A stretch of 64,000 nucleotides of DNA, from positions 1,875,042 to 1,939,041 of the forward strand of contig OX638375.1 of the NCBI GenBank assembly GCA_951813575.1. Direction: 5' to 3'. This DNA comes from Candidatus Binatia bacterium. Its GTDB lineage: Bacteria > Desulfobacterota > Binatia > UBA9968 > JAJDTQ01. Shown piece after piece: positions 35,209-43,120 of the stretch (its first letter is position 1; every line of letters starts with the position of its first letter). The translations under genes were made by a program, and so were the position numbers. The notes below the pieces were generated by a model. That model saw nothing but the letters and a program-made list of their open reading frames with translations. It was not told the origin of the DNA and did not search any database.

Positions 35209-36149
35209 CTACCATTGCCGACACATGAACACGGTGTATCCAGGAGCCAGTGCCGCCGCCTCCCGGTCACGGCCCATGCGTTGAAGGCACTCGTGGTAGC
35301 CGTGAAGGCTCCAGACGTTCTCGCGGTTCTGGAGGCACCGCCTGACGGTATCGTCGAGGCCCAGGTCCGCCCGGTAGACCTGCTCGGCCTCCTCCAGTCG
35401 TCCCTGCTCCAGCACCAGGGCGCCGAGGGCGTGGCGGGGCGGACGCATCCAGGGCCAGGACTCGCTGTAGCGCAGACGGTCGTTCAGACAGACAGCCTCC
35501 CGCAGGTGGGCAAAGCCGGCCTCGTGGTCGCCCCGGTGGTAGGCCATCTCTCCGTAAAGCATTGCCCGGGCCACGGCCATGACGTTGAGCACCGTATCGT
35601 TGGCGTAGATCCGGTCCTCCGGCAGGGCGGCGCAGCCGGCATCGAAGCGTGAACGTTCCCGGTCGGCCGCCTCGAAGTTGCCGAGGGCGGCTTGCGCCAC
35701 CCCCTTGGCGTAGTGGGCCATGAGGGTCGTGGTCACCGCCTCCACCGCGGCCACGTCCTGGAACCGGGGGGCGGCATTGCAGCCCCCGTCCGAGTGCATG
35801 CAGTAGGCGGCGGTACAGGCGACGTCGGCGGCGGTGAACGGGGTACCGTCGGACCACGTCACGCCCTTCCGGAGCTTCCAGGTGACCGACTTGCGGTCGG
35901 CCGCGACCCCGCCGTTCTCCACGGTGGGGATCTCCGCAGCGAGCGCCGGGACCATGTTGGCGCTGTCGTCCTAGCGCGCCAGCGGCTCGATGACGAACGC
36001 CGCGGCGTGGATGTCCTTGGTTCCCCGGAGAGGAACGGGTTCAGGACCGACGGCGCCTGCCAGTAGAGCATCCTGAGCTCGCCGTCAGCGCCGCGTTGCG
36101 CGTACGCCGCGGTGGCGAACAGGACCAGGACAACCGTTGTCAGCATCAA
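35209..36149 (-). pseudogene. Broken chimera: peptide-transporter substrate-binding protein joined to a TPR protein
   Basis: The 5' part (36149 down to about 35735) encodes a secreted ABC-type solute-binding protein of the oligopeptide family. It has a signal peptide (LTTVVLVLFATAAYAQRG), LRMLYWQAPSVLNPFLSG, then VTWKLRKGVTWSDGTPFTAADV. It is damaged twice: a one-base deletion near 36021-36026 shifts the frame after FLSG, and an in-frame TAG at 35973-35971 replaces the residue after PLAR. After RFQDVAAVEAV the reading continues, in frame, into the C-terminal third of an unrelated TPR protein (LMAHYAKGVAQAALGNFEAAD..., MLYGEMAYHRGDHEAGFAHL, HALGALVLEQGRLEEAEQVY). A deletion joining two genes plus point lesions explains it. 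Confidence 0.75.
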
Positions 36150-36444
36150 ACCACGGAGTTTCTACATCACACGTACCTCCTCGCCTGAATGCACCCGTTG
36201 GGATTGTAGAGAATCGATTTTGACATGAGTAGAGACGAACCGGCACGAAGAGTTACCCGTTGACCCATTCCCGACCCTAAGTTGAATTTGCCAGTACCTG
36301 CAAGAACGGACAAGCTACCGGAACACCGGGACACGCCCCACCCACCAATTGGCGCCGCCGCGGGCACCTTCAAGCTTGCCGGGCCATGCCATCCAGGCTA
36401 CTATCTACCGCATCCAAACGCCATTGAACCGAAGGGAGAATGCC

Positions 36445-37557
36445 ATGACGCAACCACGCATTATCGACGCCGACGGACACGTGATGGAGCTCGACGACGA
36501 GCTTCGCGACTACATCGGGGGAGCCTACGCCGGACTGGAGTGGCATCGGTCCTACGGTTTCTGGCCCGGGCTCACGATGGACGGCTACCTTCGCTCGCTG
36601 AGGCAGCCCGGCGGCTGGGTCGGCGCCGGCACCGGACCCAACGCTCAGCATTGGCTCGACTTCCTGGACAAGAACGGCATCGAGCTGACGGTGCTGTACC
36701 CGACCCAGGGGCTGACCCACGCGGCCATCCGGGACCACGAATGGGCCATCACCATGGCCCGGGCGTACAACGACTGGCTGCACGACCGCTTCATGCGCGT
36801 GAGCCCGCGCCTGGTGGGGGTGGCGCTGCTGCCCATCCAGGACATCGACGAGGCGGTCAAGGAGCTTCGCCGCAGCGTCGAGGAGCTAGGGATGGTGGGC
36901 GCGGTGCTGCCTTCCGCCACCCCGGGAGGCAAGCTCTTCAGCGGACCCGATTTCCACCCGTTGTGGGAGGAGGCGCAGAGGCTGGACGTGCCGGTGTCGC
37001 CCCACGGCGGCATGAGCTTTCCGGACCTGGGCATCGACGACACCCGGAACTTCATGGTGGCCCACACGCTGGAGCATCCGTTCGCGCAGTTCCGGCAAAT
37101 CGTGGCGATGATCTGTGAAGGCGTGTTCGAGCTGTTCCCCACGCTGCGGTTCGGCGTGCTGGAATGCGGCGCGGGCTGGGTCCCCTACCTGATGGACCGC
37201 CTGGACGAGGAGTACGAACGGAAGGGACAGTACTCGCCCAACTGCAAGCGCAAGCCCAGCGAGTATTTCCGGGAAGGCAACATCTACTTCGCCGCGGAGG
37301 TGGAGGAGACGCTGCTGCCCGAGACCGCCCGGCTGGTGCCGGAACATACCCTCCTCTGGGCCTCGGACTATCCCCACGAACGGGACCAAAGGGACTTCAG
37401 CGAGGACATCCCGCACCTCATGGGCCGCGAGGACATGAGCGACGAGCTGAAGCATAAGATCCTGTTCGAGAACCCCTTGCGGTTCTACCCGCGGCTGCGG
37501 GCGCGACTGGATGCCACCGCGGTGGCGTCGACGGAGGCGGCCCGGGCTCAAGCGTAG
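36445..37557 (+). CDS. Amidohydrolase-family metal-dependent hydrolase (ACMSD-like)
   Basis: A 370-residue TIM-barrel hydrolase of the amidohydrolase-2/ACMSD group. It starts with the metal-site strand IIDADGHVMEL (about 5-15, D-x-H rather than the classical HxH). A His lies in PVSPHGGMSF (about 188-197), a further one in VAHTLEHPF and the conserved Asp in LWASDYPHERD (about 309-319). Members include decarboxylases and hydrolases of aromatic or lactone substrates; the reaction here is unknown. GAAGGGAGA upstream supports the ATG at 36445. The gene is GC-rich and looks resident, between two accessory stretches. Confidence 0.8.
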   Translation: MTQPRIIDADGHVMELDDELRDYIGGAYAGLEWHRSYGFWPGLTMDGYLRSLRQPGGWVGAGTGPNAQHWLDFLDKNGIELTVLYPTQGLTHAAIRDHEWAITMARAYNDWLHDRFMRVSPRLVGVALLPIQDIDEAVKELRRSVEELGMVGAVLPSATPGGKLFSGPDFHPLWEEAQRLDVPVSPHGGMSFPDLGIDDTRNFMVAHTLEHPFAQFRQIVAMICEGVFELFPTLRFGVLECGAGWVPYLMDRLDEEYERKGQYSPNCKRKPSEYFREGNIYFAAEVEETLLPETARLVPEHTLLWASDYPHERDQRDFSEDIPHLMGREDMSDELKHKILFENPLRFYPRLRARLDATAVASTEAARAQA

Positions 37558-37644
37558 GGGGTGGGTTGGATATTACAGGGCCTGACGGGCGAGTTGACCG
37601 GGAACCTACCGAGACATCTCCAACCCGGAAACGGTCGGAGAGAG

Positions 37645-39231
37645 TCACAACTGTCTCCAGGCACCGATCTGTTCTCGCAGTTCCACCATGAACTCATCAA
37701 CTCTTCCGTCTTCCGCTTCCTTCTGTCCGACGATCCGGGCCACATCCGGCAAAGTCCTGTTCAGCGTGGCGGCAAACGCTCCTAAAGCGGACTTGGCCTC
37801 ATCCCGACCGTGTACGGCGCCCCCCGCCAGTTGGGCAAACTCTTGCATGGTTCGTTCGATATCCGATACGGAGAGACCGAGTCTGGTCGCATATTCGTCG
37901 GGCCGACTCTGGAGAGCCTCCCAGATCCACGGCTCGGGTGGAGTTTCTCCTGGGAGAAACAAGGGCAGCACCCTGTGTCCGAACTGTTCTGCAATCGCTT
38001 GGAGACGACCCTTATGGTCACGGGAGTCTCCATCCAGCACAAAAATAAAGTCCTTGAGCTTACCAAACTTACCGAGAGTACGGATATGGCTGGAGAACTC
38101 ATCCCTTCCTGTGTTTCTGCCAATCACGACATCTTCATGACGCAAGCCCATCTCGACGTTGAGCACGTCTAGCACCCCTCGAATCAATCCCTCTGCCACT
38201 TCGTCTTCGCACAAGACAGAAAGCTGGTCGCGAGACTGCCCGTAAAGTGCCTTTTGGAAAATATCCCTGTAGAGGGGCATTCGAACGACATTACCTGTAG
38301 TCTCCTCCCGATCGAGAAAAATCCGCGCCTCTGGTGGTACAGCGTCGAGAACGACCGGGCTGTGTGACGCGACAATGATCTGCAGACCTCTTCGCAATGC
38401 GCTGCGTTGCAATTCCAGCATCGCCTGTTGCTGTGTGTAGGGGTGAAGCCCGGTATCGACCTCGTCAATCAGCACCAACGCATTCTCAAGGTGAGAGATA
38501 TCCTTTGAAATCCGCAATATAGTCCGTTCTCCGGAAGACATATGAAACTCGGAGTAACTCGTCTCGTTAACACCACCAATCTCGGCAAAAAGCAGGTCGT
38601 TGGCAGACTTTGCGCTGATTACCGAAAGGTTGCGGTATCGCCAAGGGAGTATCCTGTGGGCGAAGATCAGAAGATTCGGCTCGACAGTCTCCGTGTGAAA
38701 CTGCTTGCGGCCAAGCTGGAGGACGCTACGGACCTCAGACGGATTGGTAAGATTGGCGAGGGTGCGGAGATAGACACCTCTTTGCGGCTGGCTTCCTCCT
38801 TTTCGCCCCATGTAGCTGCGGCTCCATGACTTTCCGCGCCGCCACACCATGGAGAGACGCTCACCGCCGTGGAGGTAGTGGAACTCCAGTTCAGTCTCGT
38901 CGAGAGCGTCGGACAGAGTGCCTTGCCGGCTAGCCGCAAACAGCGTGCCTTGCTGGCTAGCAGTAAAATTGGGAAACAAGCTGCTGGGAGCCAACTCTTT
39001 CGGGTTACGGTTCGGATCTCGATAGGCGCACGCGCAGGCCAAAAGCACCGTCGACTTGCCACAACCGTTTGGACCTGCCAACACTGAGACCGGGTACTCA
39101 ATGGGCACTCGAAGATCTTGGATGCCTCTCAATCGCTTGACACGAACTTCTGACAGGCTATCGTCGCGGCTACGGTTGTTGGCCCTAAGTGCGTCCCATA
39201 CCTCTCTTAGCTCGTTGGCGATTAACGACAT
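37645..39231 (-). CDS. OLD-family-like ATPase with TOPRIM-type nuclease domain
   Basis: A 528-residue protein with an ABC/SMC-like ATPase split by a long insertion: Walker A LAGPNGCGKST (51-61), signature MSSGERTIL (231-239), Walker B ALVLIDEVDTGLHP (251-264) and a switch His in IIVASHSPVVLDA (His290). The C-terminal part shows TOPRIM-like acidic motifs, VLCEDEVAEGLI (about 339-350) and FIFVLDGDSRD (Asp400, Asp402). This is the layout of overcoming-lysogenization-defect nucleases such as GajA, but no UvrD-like GajB or other partner is adjacent. It has lower GC and less biased codon use than neighbours, indicating acquisition. GAGG before the ATG at 39231 supports this start over one 25 codons upstream. 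Confidence 0.7.
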   Translation of the reverse strand: MSLIANELREVWDALRANNRSRDDSLSEVRVKRLRGIQDLRVPIEYPVSVLAGPNGCGKSTVLLACACAYRDPNRNPKELAPSSLFPNFTASQQGTLFAASRQGTLSDALDETELEFHYLHGGERLSMVWRRGKSWSRSYMGRKGGSQPQRGVYLRTLANLTNPSEVRSVLQLGRKQFHTETVEPNLLIFAHRILPWRYRNLSVISAKSANDLLFAEIGGVNETSYSEFHMSSGERTILRISKDISHLENALVLIDEVDTGLHPYTQQQAMLELQRSALRRGLQIIVASHSPVVLDAVPPEARIFLDREETTGNVVRMPLYRDIFQKALYGQSRDQLSVLCEDEVAEGLIRGVLDVLNVEMGLRHEDVVIGRNTGRDEFSSHIRTLGKFGKLKDFIFVLDGDSRDHKGRLQAIAEQFGHRVLPLFLPGETPPEPWIWEALQSRPDEYATRLGLSVSDIERTMQEFAQLAGGAVHGRDEAKSALGAFAATLNRTLPDVARIVGQKEAEDGRVDEFMVELREQIGAWRQL

Positions 39232-39493
39232 TTCATGCCTCGCGTAGAAAAAGTTGCACCGTCCCCAATACCCGACTACGAGCGGCGCTTCCAAAATTGG
39301 AACCATGCGCTGGATCGCTGATGATTAAGGAAGCTTCCCAACAACTCCTTTGTTTCAGGCTACGCCGCCAGCGAGTGGCCGTCAAACATCTTCAGACGGA
39401 TGCGTGCGTTCCGATCCGGGCGGAATAGAGTCAGCAGAAAACCTCATCTCCCGCAACCTCGTATTAAGCCTGCGGAATGTGTCGCCTACCTGT

Positions 39494-40357
39494 TTAGCTG
39501 AACATGACCTTAGCCATCTCCGACCGGAACCGGTCGGCCAACTCGCTGCGTCCCAGGACCTCGAAGATCTGCACCATGGCCTTGCGGGCGCCGTCATCCT
39601 CGAAGGCGCGGTCCTGTTTCAGCACCGCCAGGAACTCCTCGAGGGCGGCCTCGTAGCGCTCTTCCGCCGCCAGCGCCTGCGCCAACCGGAACCGCACGTC
39701 GATGCGGTCCGGGGCCGACTCGAGCTCCCGCCGCAACGACTCCACGTCGGCGCCGTCGCCCTCGCTCAGCTTGTGACGGGCGATCAGCCGGTCGGCTTCG
39801 TTTCGTTCCGGCCCGCCGGGAGGGACCCTCTCCAGAAAGGACAGAGCGCGCTCCGCTTCCGTATCCAGCAGCCCCCGCCCCAGTCCCAGGAGCGCCCCCG
39901 GGTGATGCGGCGATTCCTCCACGACCTGCCCGTAGATCTCCAGCGCCTTCCCGGTGTCGCCCGCGGACCACAACCGGTCCGCCTCGACCACCAACTCGTC
40001 CTCGCGTGAGGGCACGACCTGGGCGAGCGCCTCGCGCACGGCGGGCTCGGGAAGCGCGCCGGTGAATTCCGTGGCCAGGGCGCCGTCCTTGAACACCTTG
40101 ACCGCCGGGATCCCCTGGATGCCGAAGCCGGCCGCCAGCTCCTGGTTCTCGTCCACGTTGACCTTGGCCAGCAGCAGCTTGCCGCCGTACTCCTCCGTCA
40201 CCCGTTCCAGCACCGGCCCCAGGACCCGGCACGGTCCGCACCACGGCGCCCAGAAATCCACCACCACCGGCGTTTCCCTGGAGCGCTCCAGCACCCGCGC
40301 CTCGAACTCGGCCTGGTCGACGTCGAAGACCAGCGATTCCGTTTCTCCCGCGCTCAC
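39494..40357 (-). CDS. Thioredoxin-TPR protein (CnoX/YbbN-like)
   Basis: A 287-residue protein with an N-terminal thioredoxin domain and a C-terminal tetratricopeptide region, the layout of the chaperedoxin CnoX (YbbN). The redox motif is WAPWCGPC with Cys40 and Cys43 both present, unlike E. coli CnoX (SxxC), so it can act as a thioredoxin. The TPR part (about 120-287) includes helices such as [28 protein letters not shown], and the last TPR domain matches the TPR_20-like tail of the family. The start is GTG at 40357, with AGAGGA upstream. It lies five bases after the end of the OsmC-like selenoprotein gene and probably shares its transcript. Confidence 0.88.
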   Translation of the reverse strand: MSAGETESLVFDVDQAEFEARVLERSRETPVVVDFWAPWCGPCRVLGPVLERVTEEYGGKLLLAKVNVDENQELAAGFGIQGIPAVKVFKDGALATEFTGALPEPAVREALAQVVPSREDELVVEADRLWSAGDTGKALEIYGQVVEESPHHPGALLGLGRGLLDTEAERALSFLERVPPGGPERNEADRLIARHKLSEGDGADVESLRRELESAPDRIDVRFRLAQALAAEERYEAALEEFLAVLKQDRAFEDDGARKAMVQIFEVLGRSELADRFRSEMAKVMFS

Positions 40358-40362
40358 CGCGT

Positions 40363-40854
40363 CTATTCCTCTTTCCGGCTCGTGTCGAAGTCGGCCCCGT
40401 TGAGCGTCACCCGTGTCTCCACCGGCGTCGGCTTCATGACCGTCTGCATGATGTAGCAACCCTGCTCCGAGTTGCGGATCACCGCGGCCACGCGCTCCGG
40501 CGGCTCGTCGGACTCCACCTCGAGCTTCGTTTCGACGCCGACGCCCTCGGCCTGCACCGTTCCCCGCAACACCGAGCCCTCGTTCCTGAAGCGCGCGGTC
40601 ACGTGCACACGCGCCTTGTCGATCTTCACCTTCATCATTTCCCCGTACCGGGAAAGCTGGGTGAGCAGTCAGAATCCGATGGAAAGCGCAAAATACGCCA
40701 TGGGCGGAGGCGCCGTGTTGTCGCCGCCGATGCGCCCCCCCTCGTCGCACATCACCGTGAAGCCCCGGGCCTCGCCACGCTTCTGCTGCCGCTCCAGCAT
40801 CTCGGCGTCGGCCTCCATGACGACTTCGCGTTTGACGATCATGTCGTCCGCCAT
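40363..40854 (-). CDS. OsmC-like selenoprotein (in-frame TGA, probable selenocysteine)
   Basis: A 163-codon OsmC/Ohr-family gene whose codon 62 is TGA (40671-40669). Both sides are in the same frame and both belong to one OsmC domain: [19 protein letters not shown] before it and [19 protein letters not shown] after it. In OsmC relatives the position after ...GF is the reactive Cys (GFC-x-x-TQL). The second conserved Cys is kept as Cys133 ([10 protein letters not shown]). A two-tier hairpin follows the TGA. OsmC-like proteins are among the known bacterial selenoprotein families; they reduce organic or lipid peroxides using a thiol or selenol. GGAGG seven bases before ATG 40854 supports the start. 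If TGA is a true stop, this is a pseudogene, but the preserved downstream half and hairpin argue against that. Confidence 0.75.
40626..40664 (-). promoter_or_regulatory. Candidate bacterial SECIS hairpin
   Basis: On the mRNA, counting from the base after UGA, bases 14-19 (UUUCCC) pair with 26-31 (GGGAAA) around the six-base loop GGUACG. Bases 5-9 (UCACC) pair with 39-43 (GGUGA) as an outer stem. The loop starts 19 bases after the UGA and has G in its first two positions. Bacterial SECIS elements are stem-loops directly 3' of UGA with a small apical loop containing a G early in the loop, read by SelB. The geometry fits; it also lies in coding sequence, as in other bacterial selenoprotein genes. 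Confidence 0.65.
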
Positions 40855-40884
40855 ATATCAACCTCCAGGATGTTTGTGACGCGA

Positions 40885-40913
40885 AGGGTAGCCCATCGAC
40901 CCGACACCGTCAA
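40885..40913 (-). promoter_or_regulatory. Candidate promoter for the OsmC-like/thioredoxin-TPR genes
   Basis: Reading the minus strand, TTGACG (40913-40908) is followed after 17 bp by TACCCT (40890-40885). The -35 matches five of six consensus bases, the -10 only three of six. The OsmC-like start is 30 bp downstream, and the divergent hemerythrin gene starts at 40929. Confidence 0.4.
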
Positions 40914-40928
40914 TTTGCGCAGGTCTCC

Positions 40929-41426
40929 ATGGCCAAACGACACCCCTCTCTGATACCGCTGTCCCACGACCACCACCACGGGCTGGCGCTGGCATTGCGC
41001 TGCCGCAAGCACGCCCTCGGGCAGCTCAATCCGGGCGACCCCGCCGCCCTCGAAGCCTGCGCGGCGGAAGTGTCGCGCTTCTTCAACAAGAACCTGACGC
41101 CGCACTTCGAGGCCGAAGAGACGGTCCTCTTTCCGCTGATGGCGGCCTACGAGGAATGCCGGGAGCTGGTGGCGCAACTCGAACGCGAGCACCGGGAATT
41201 TCACAGGCTGGCGGCCCGGCTGGGGGAGCCCGGAGGACTGCGGAAGTCGCTGTTCGACTTCGGAGACCTCCTGGAGCAGCACATCCGGAGCGAGGAGCGC
41301 CGGCTCTTCGCCGCCTTCGAGATGTTCGTGCCGGCGCCCGACGCCGAACGCGCCGGCCAGGAAATCAAACGACTACTGGAGCAAGGTCAGGCCGCCAGGG
41401 CCGGCGCCGGAACCGTCACGCCATGA
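40929..41426 (+). CDS. Hemerythrin-domain protein
   Basis: A 165-residue four-helix protein with a hemerythrin-type di-iron site. Candidate ligands appear in order: His in PLSHDHHHGL (helix A), the H-x-x-x-E of PHFEAEETVLF (helix B), EHREFHRL (helix C) and EQHIRSEERRLF (helix D). Members sense or store oxygen, NO or iron. It is divergent from the OsmC-like gene and overlaps the following HMA-like gene by four bases (ATGA), so the two proteins are probably made together. Confidence 0.82.
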   Translation: MAKRHPSLIPLSHDHHHGLALALRCRKHALGQLNPGDPAALEACAAEVSRFFNKNLTPHFEAEETVLFPLMAAYEECRELVAQLEREHREFHRLAARLGEPGGLRKSLFDFGDLLEQHIRSEERRLFAAFEMFVPAPDAERAGQEIKRLLEQGQAARAGAGTVTP

Positions 41427-41632
41427 ACACCAAGACCGCCATCATCTCCATCGAAGACCTGACCGACACCGCCGTACCGGAGCTGACCGAAGCATTCAAC
41501 AGTTCTCCCGGCGTCACCGAGGTGGATTTCTCGGTGGAGCGAAAGGTCGCCGTCATCGAGTTCGACCCCGAGGTCACCAGCGTCGACGCGCTGATGCGGG
41601 TGGTGCTGGGCAAGGGGTACAAGGTCCTCTAA
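41423..41632 (+). CDS. Small HMA-fold-like protein without the metal-binding CxxC
   Basis: A 69-residue protein with the beta-alpha-beta-beta-alpha-beta pattern of heavy-metal-associated domains: TAIISIEDLTDTAVPELTEAFNSSPGVTEVDFSVERKVAVIEFDPEVTSVDALMRVVLGKGYKV. The middle strand reads like an HMA domain (GVTEVDFSVERKVAVIEFDP), but the loop that carries CxxC in copper chaperones has no Cys at all. It therefore probably does not bind copper in the usual way. It is translationally coupled to the hemerythrin gene. The fold call is by pattern and moderate. Confidence 0.6.
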   Translation: MNTKTAIISIEDLTDTAVPELTEAFNSSPGVTEVDFSVERKVAVIEFDPEVTSVDALMRVVLGKGYKVL

Positions 41633-41658
41633 GGGACGTACGATCCGACAAGCGACAC

Positions 41659-42276
41659 GTGACGGACTCTACCGCGGCAGGGGACGACTCCCGCACCCTC
41701 CAACGCCTCTACAACTGGACGCTGCGCAGCGCCGGGACGCGACATGCGGTCTGGGCGCTGGCCGGGGTGTGCTTTCTGCAGAGTATCGTCCTGCCGGTGC
41801 CGCCGGATCTGCTTCTCATCCCGATGGTGCTGGCCCGGCGGGCCAAGGCGCTGCTGTTCGCGAGCATCTCCACCCTGTCCTCCACGGCGGGAGGCCTGGC
41901 GGGATACGCCATCGGGTACTTTCTCTACGAAGCGGTGGGCGAGCCTTTGCTCGGCCTGTGGGGATACGAAGGGAAGATCGAGGTATTCGAGGCTTACCGG
42001 CGGGAGTGGGGTGCCTGGATCGTGGTTGCCGGCGCCCTGACCCCGCTTCCCTACAAGCTCGTGGCCGTCGCGTACGGCGCCGCCCGACTCGACGTCGGCC
42101 TCTTCATTCTGGCGTCCCTCCTCTCACGCGGCTTCCGGTTCTACGTCGAAGCCGCGCTGCTGTGGTATTTCGGACCTCCGATCCGCGCGCTCATCGAACG
42201 CCACCTGAGCGCGGCCACCGTGGCCGGACTGGTGCTTGTCGCCGGCGTCTTCCTGCTGCTCCGCTTGATCGCATAG
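41659..42276 (+). CDS. YqaA-family membrane protein (VTT/DedA-like)
   Basis: A 205-residue inner-membrane protein of the YqaA branch of the SNARE-associated/VTT (DedA) superfamily. Hydrophobic helices occur at about 30-50, 57-90, 110-140, 143-165 and 185-205. The family segment SIVLPVPPDLLLIPMVLA (about 42-59) and the re-entrant motif GALTPLPYKLVAVAYGAARL (about 124-143) are clear. DedA relatives move lipid carriers such as undecaprenyl phosphate; the YqaA substrate is unknown. The start is GTG at 41659. It follows the HMA-like gene by 26 bp. Confidence 0.82.
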   Translation: MTDSTAAGDDSRTLQRLYNWTLRSAGTRHAVWALAGVCFLQSIVLPVPPDLLLIPMVLARRAKALLFASISTLSSTAGGLAGYAIGYFLYEAVGEPLLGLWGYEGKIEVFEAYRREWGAWIVVAGALTPLPYKLVAVAYGAARLDVGLFILASLLSRGFRFYVEAALLWYFGPPIRALIERHLSAATVAGLVLVAGVFLLLRLIA

Positions 42277-42316
42277 GGGCCCAGATTGTCCAGGCTCCGT
42301 AACACTTCGAAAACGA

Positions 42317-42357
42317 ATCGTGTCGATTCGATGATCGGATCATCAAGGTGACACGAT
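42317..42357. terminator. Nested palindrome between convergent genes
   Basis: The outer arms ATCGTGTC (42317-42324) and GACACGAT (42350-42357) enclose a perfect inner palindrome GATGATC-G-GATCATC (42330-42344). It lies between the convergent stops of the YqaA gene (42276) and the metallohydrolase-like gene (42377). A structure shared by both transcripts would serve as a bidirectional terminator, although no T-run follows. Confidence 0.5.
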
Positions 42358-42376
42358 CGGTCTTGCCATGGCTCCG

Positions 42377-43074
42377 CTACCCGATTGTACTGCCGAATGC
42401 CCTGTCCACCGCACGCCTTACACCCGTCTTGGCCCCGGACGGGAGGTAGGTGCCGTGGGCGGCGATGAGGGCGTCGAAATCCAGTTCCAGGAGCCGTTGG
42501 AATTCGCCACGCAACGAAACACCGTGGGAGGTCATCATCTTGAGCCAGAAGGGGCCCAGGACCGTGGTCTTGGGGAAGCCGATGAAGGGCATGGCCAGAC
42601 GCGCCATGAGGTTGTTGTGGGAGTAGTCGCCGTAGTGCTGGACGGCATCGCAGGTCAGGAGGCGGCTTCCGGTTGCCGGGTGCCGTTGAAGCAGAACAGC
42701 TCCGCATCCGGGAACGGCAACTCGGTGTCCGGTTCCAACGGCCGGTCCGGAGGCGGTTCGGGATAGGCCGTTCCACCCGGCTGACACCAGAGCTCGGCGC
42801 CGAAGCGGTGCCGGTACCAGGGGTCGTCGATGCCGTGAAGCGCCCCGAGCCGGAGGATGCGCTTAACCGTACCGAGATCCCGCAACTCGCGCTCGCCCGC
42901 GGCGCTGAGCCGTATGGGGTTGACGACGGTAAGCTCGGCGCCGTGCCGGACGATGACCATGTTGCGGCTGAGGCGCAGGACGGGATTCATGCGCACGGCG
43001 CCACGGACGACATACAGGCGGTCGGTCAGGGCCTGGATGGGATCATGGGTTTGAGGCGGTGGGTAGGTCGTCAC
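42377..43074 (-). pseudogene. Metallo-hydrolase-like (DUF4336-like) gene with a frameshift
   Basis: Two frames together make one protein of about 230 residues. The first half (43074 down) begins with LTDRLYVVRGAVRMNPVLRLSRNMVIVRHGAELTVVNPI and ends at PEAAS-stop at 42655. The second half continues in another frame from LLTCDAVQHYGDYSHNNLMARLAMPFIGF to the stop at 42377. The break lies at about 42655-42662, where one missing base after GAAGCCGC accounts for it. The whole resembles DUF4336/MBL-like proteins with a C-terminal AHG(T) metal-site-like segment. A sequencing or assembly error is an alternative. The TGA at the break is not a selenocysteine candidate, because the two halves are in different frames. 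Confidence 0.65.
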
Positions 43075-43120
43075 GGTATTGCGGGGGCGCGCCCGGGATG
43101 GCGGACCGGTTGGCGGCCTG

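Noticed and set aside
35971-35973. TAG in the solute-binding protein remnant as pyrrolysine
   Set aside because: The same gene has a frameshift and a fusion, so it is decayed. Pyrrolysine is limited to a few methylamine-using lineages and gene families unrelated to this one.
42655-42664. TGA at the end of the first half of the metallohydrolase-like gene as a second selenocysteine codon
   Set aside because: The second half of the protein continues in a different frame, so reading TGA as Sec would not restore it. A one-base deletion explains the break.
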